A stretch of DNA of 16,935 nt, taken from NCBI GenBank assembly GCA_002715405.1, contig PAZD01000053.1, positions 1-16,935 of the forward strand, in the 5' to 3' direction. This document shows, piece by piece, positions 16,107 through 16,935 of the stretch; positions within the stretch are counted from its first letter, which is position 1; each line of letters starts with the position of its first letter. The notes beneath the pieces are model-generated. The model was not told the DNA's origin and made no database searches. It saw only the letters and a list, made by a program, of their open reading frames with translations. The translations under genes were made by a program, and so were the position numbers. This DNA is from Acidimicrobiaceae bacterium (GTDB taxonomy: Bacteria; Actinomycetota; Acidimicrobiia; Acidimicrobiales; UBA8592).

Positions 16107-16715
16107 GTGGAAAGCACTCTAGAAAACTCCCCAAACCGGAATGATACGGTAGCAGCTGTAATACTTGCTGCGGGTCAAGGCGAACGTTTCGAAGGAGAGA
16201 CCCACAAACTACTAGCTCCGTTCAGAGGGAAACCCGTTCTTCAATGGGTGATCGATGCCGCCAGTGATGCTGATTTTGATGACATCTATCTTATTTCTGG
16301 CTCGGTTGATTTTAAGGAAGAAGAACGCTTAGATATTTTTCGACACGGTGTAACTATTGTTGAAAACTATAATTTTGAAGATGGCCAAGCAACCTCCTTG
16401 CGTTCCGCTATTGCGGTAGCAGAGCATGATAAACATTCGGCAATTGTTGTTGGACTAGGAGATATGCCCTTAGTTCCATCTACCGCCTGGCGTGCCGTAG
16501 CGGAATCTACTGCACAACTTGGTGTAGCAACCTTCGCAGGTAATCGAAGGCCCCCAGTCAAAATTCATCACGAGCTATGGCCATTAATTCCAATTTCTGG
16601 CGATGAAGGCGCACGATCGCTTCTTCGGCTACGGCCAGATTTGGTTAATGAGATACCATGTGATGGTAATCCGATAGACATTGATACAAGAGGTGACCTT
16701 GAACGATGGAATTAA
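16107..16715 (+). CDS. MocA/MobA-like nucleotidyltransferase (Mo cofactor)
   Basis: This enzyme probably attaches CMP to molybdopterin to give the cytosine-dinucleotide cofactor used by CO dehydrogenases. The nucleotide-binding N-terminus VAAVILAAGQGERF (about 15-28) is followed by THKLLAPFRGKPVL, the metal-binding GLGDMPLVP, and RRPPVKIHHELWP. The block SGDEGARSLLR is typical of the MocA branch. The family is clear. The start is not: I chose GTG at 16107 (202 residues), which places the domain at the usual distance, but it lacks a properly spaced Shine-Dalgarno. A TTG at 16074 would add 11 residues. The 3' end overlaps coxG by 10 nt. Confidence 0.85.
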   Translation: MESTLENSPNRNDTVAAVILAAGQGERFEGETHKLLAPFRGKPVLQWVIDAASDADFDDIYLISGSVDFKEEERLDIFRHGVTIVENYNFEDGQATSLRSAIAVAEHDKHSAIVVGLGDMPLVPSTAWRAVAESTAQLGVATFAGNRRPPVKIHHELWPLIPISGDEGARSLLRLRPDLVNEIPCDGNPIDIDTRGDLERWN

Positions 16716-16935
16716 ATAATGCAATAGAAGTTAATGCTCCAGTAGATGAAGTTTGGGAAGCATTTAACACACCTGAAAAAATTGCCCCGTGTTTACCAGG
16801 TGCAGAGCTTCAAGAGAATGAAGGCGAAGAGTTTCATGGGGTAGTCAAGATCAAAGTCGGTCCTATCACAGCGCAATACAAAGGAACAGCTACGTATTTG
16901 GAACGAGATGAGGTAAACAAAAAAGTTGTTATTAA
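16706..16935 (+). CDS. coxG: CoxG-like SRPBCC protein (partial, runs off the window)
   Basis: This gene is cut at the right edge after 76 codons. The visible N-terminus (MELNNAIEVNAPVDEVWEAF, then PEKIAPCLPGAEL and VKIKVGPITAQYKGTATYLE) is typical of CoxG proteins of the SRPBCC/START-like fold. Members of the family anchor CO dehydrogenase to the membrane, and in mycobacteria they are reported to connect it to menaquinone. The ATG at 16706 lies inside the end of the MocA-like gene (10-nt overlap), with AGGTGA (16691-16696) 9 nt upstream. It shows that the cox locus continues past the window. Confidence 0.9.
   Translation, partial: MELNNAIEVNAPVDEVWEAFNTPEKIAPCLPGAELQENEGEEFHGVVKIKVGPITAQYKGTATYLERDEVNKKVVI

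Overview
The window looks like a chromosomal segment of an actinobacterium, most likely a lower-GC member of the Acidimicrobiia or a related marine lineage. The lineage call is an inference. It rests on the run prs - rplY - pth - mfd - eno - ftsB (a common actinobacterial neighbourhood), the actinobacterial-type prs motif SPDTGRVKVAER, the long Glu-rich CTC-type L25, and a moderate GC content (mid-40s % by eye). No rRNA, tRNA, CRISPR array, insertion sequence or integrase was seen.

Region 1 (about 190-7850, all + strand) is housekeeping: PRPP synthetase, ribosomal protein L25, peptidyl-tRNA hydrolase, the transcription-repair coupling factor Mfd, enolase, and an FtsB/DivIC-like division protein. 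Most genes touch or overlap, which suggests translational coupling. The 169-bp mfd-eno gap holds no gene that can be called with confidence, although one reverse-strand frame across it reads like protein.

Region 2 (7854-10377) is a compact DrrAB-type ABC exporter: one ATPase and two different ABC-2 permeases. It is joined directly to ftsB. The substrate cannot be read from the sequence.

Region 3 (10441 to the window end) is a molybdenum hydroxylase locus of the aerobic carbon monoxide dehydrogenase (cox) type. It holds the iron-sulfur subunit (coxS) and the FAD subunit (coxM). After an opposite-strand lipoprotein gene come the accessory genes coxD (MoxR-type AAA+ ATPase), coxE (VWA protein), a short and a long XdhC/CoxF-family protein, a MocA-like cytidylyltransferase, and the start of coxG (SRPBCC). 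The catalytic subunit coxL is not in the window. It would be expected between coxM and coxD in the classical order, but that slot holds a reverse-strand gene for a Pro/Thr-rich lipoprotein with beta-propeller-like repeats. coxL may lie just beyond coxG. Without its active-site loop, true CO dehydrogenase cannot be told from a related hydroxylase.

Taken together, CoxS and CoxM would carry electrons from a Mo-CoxL centre. MocA would make the cytosine-dinucleotide cofactor, the XdhC proteins would handle and sulfurate it, CoxD and CoxE would mature the active site, and CoxG would link the enzyme to the membrane. The most unusual points are the missing coxL, the lipoprotein in its place, and the exporter joined to ftsB. 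I found no clear evidence of a wholly new system.
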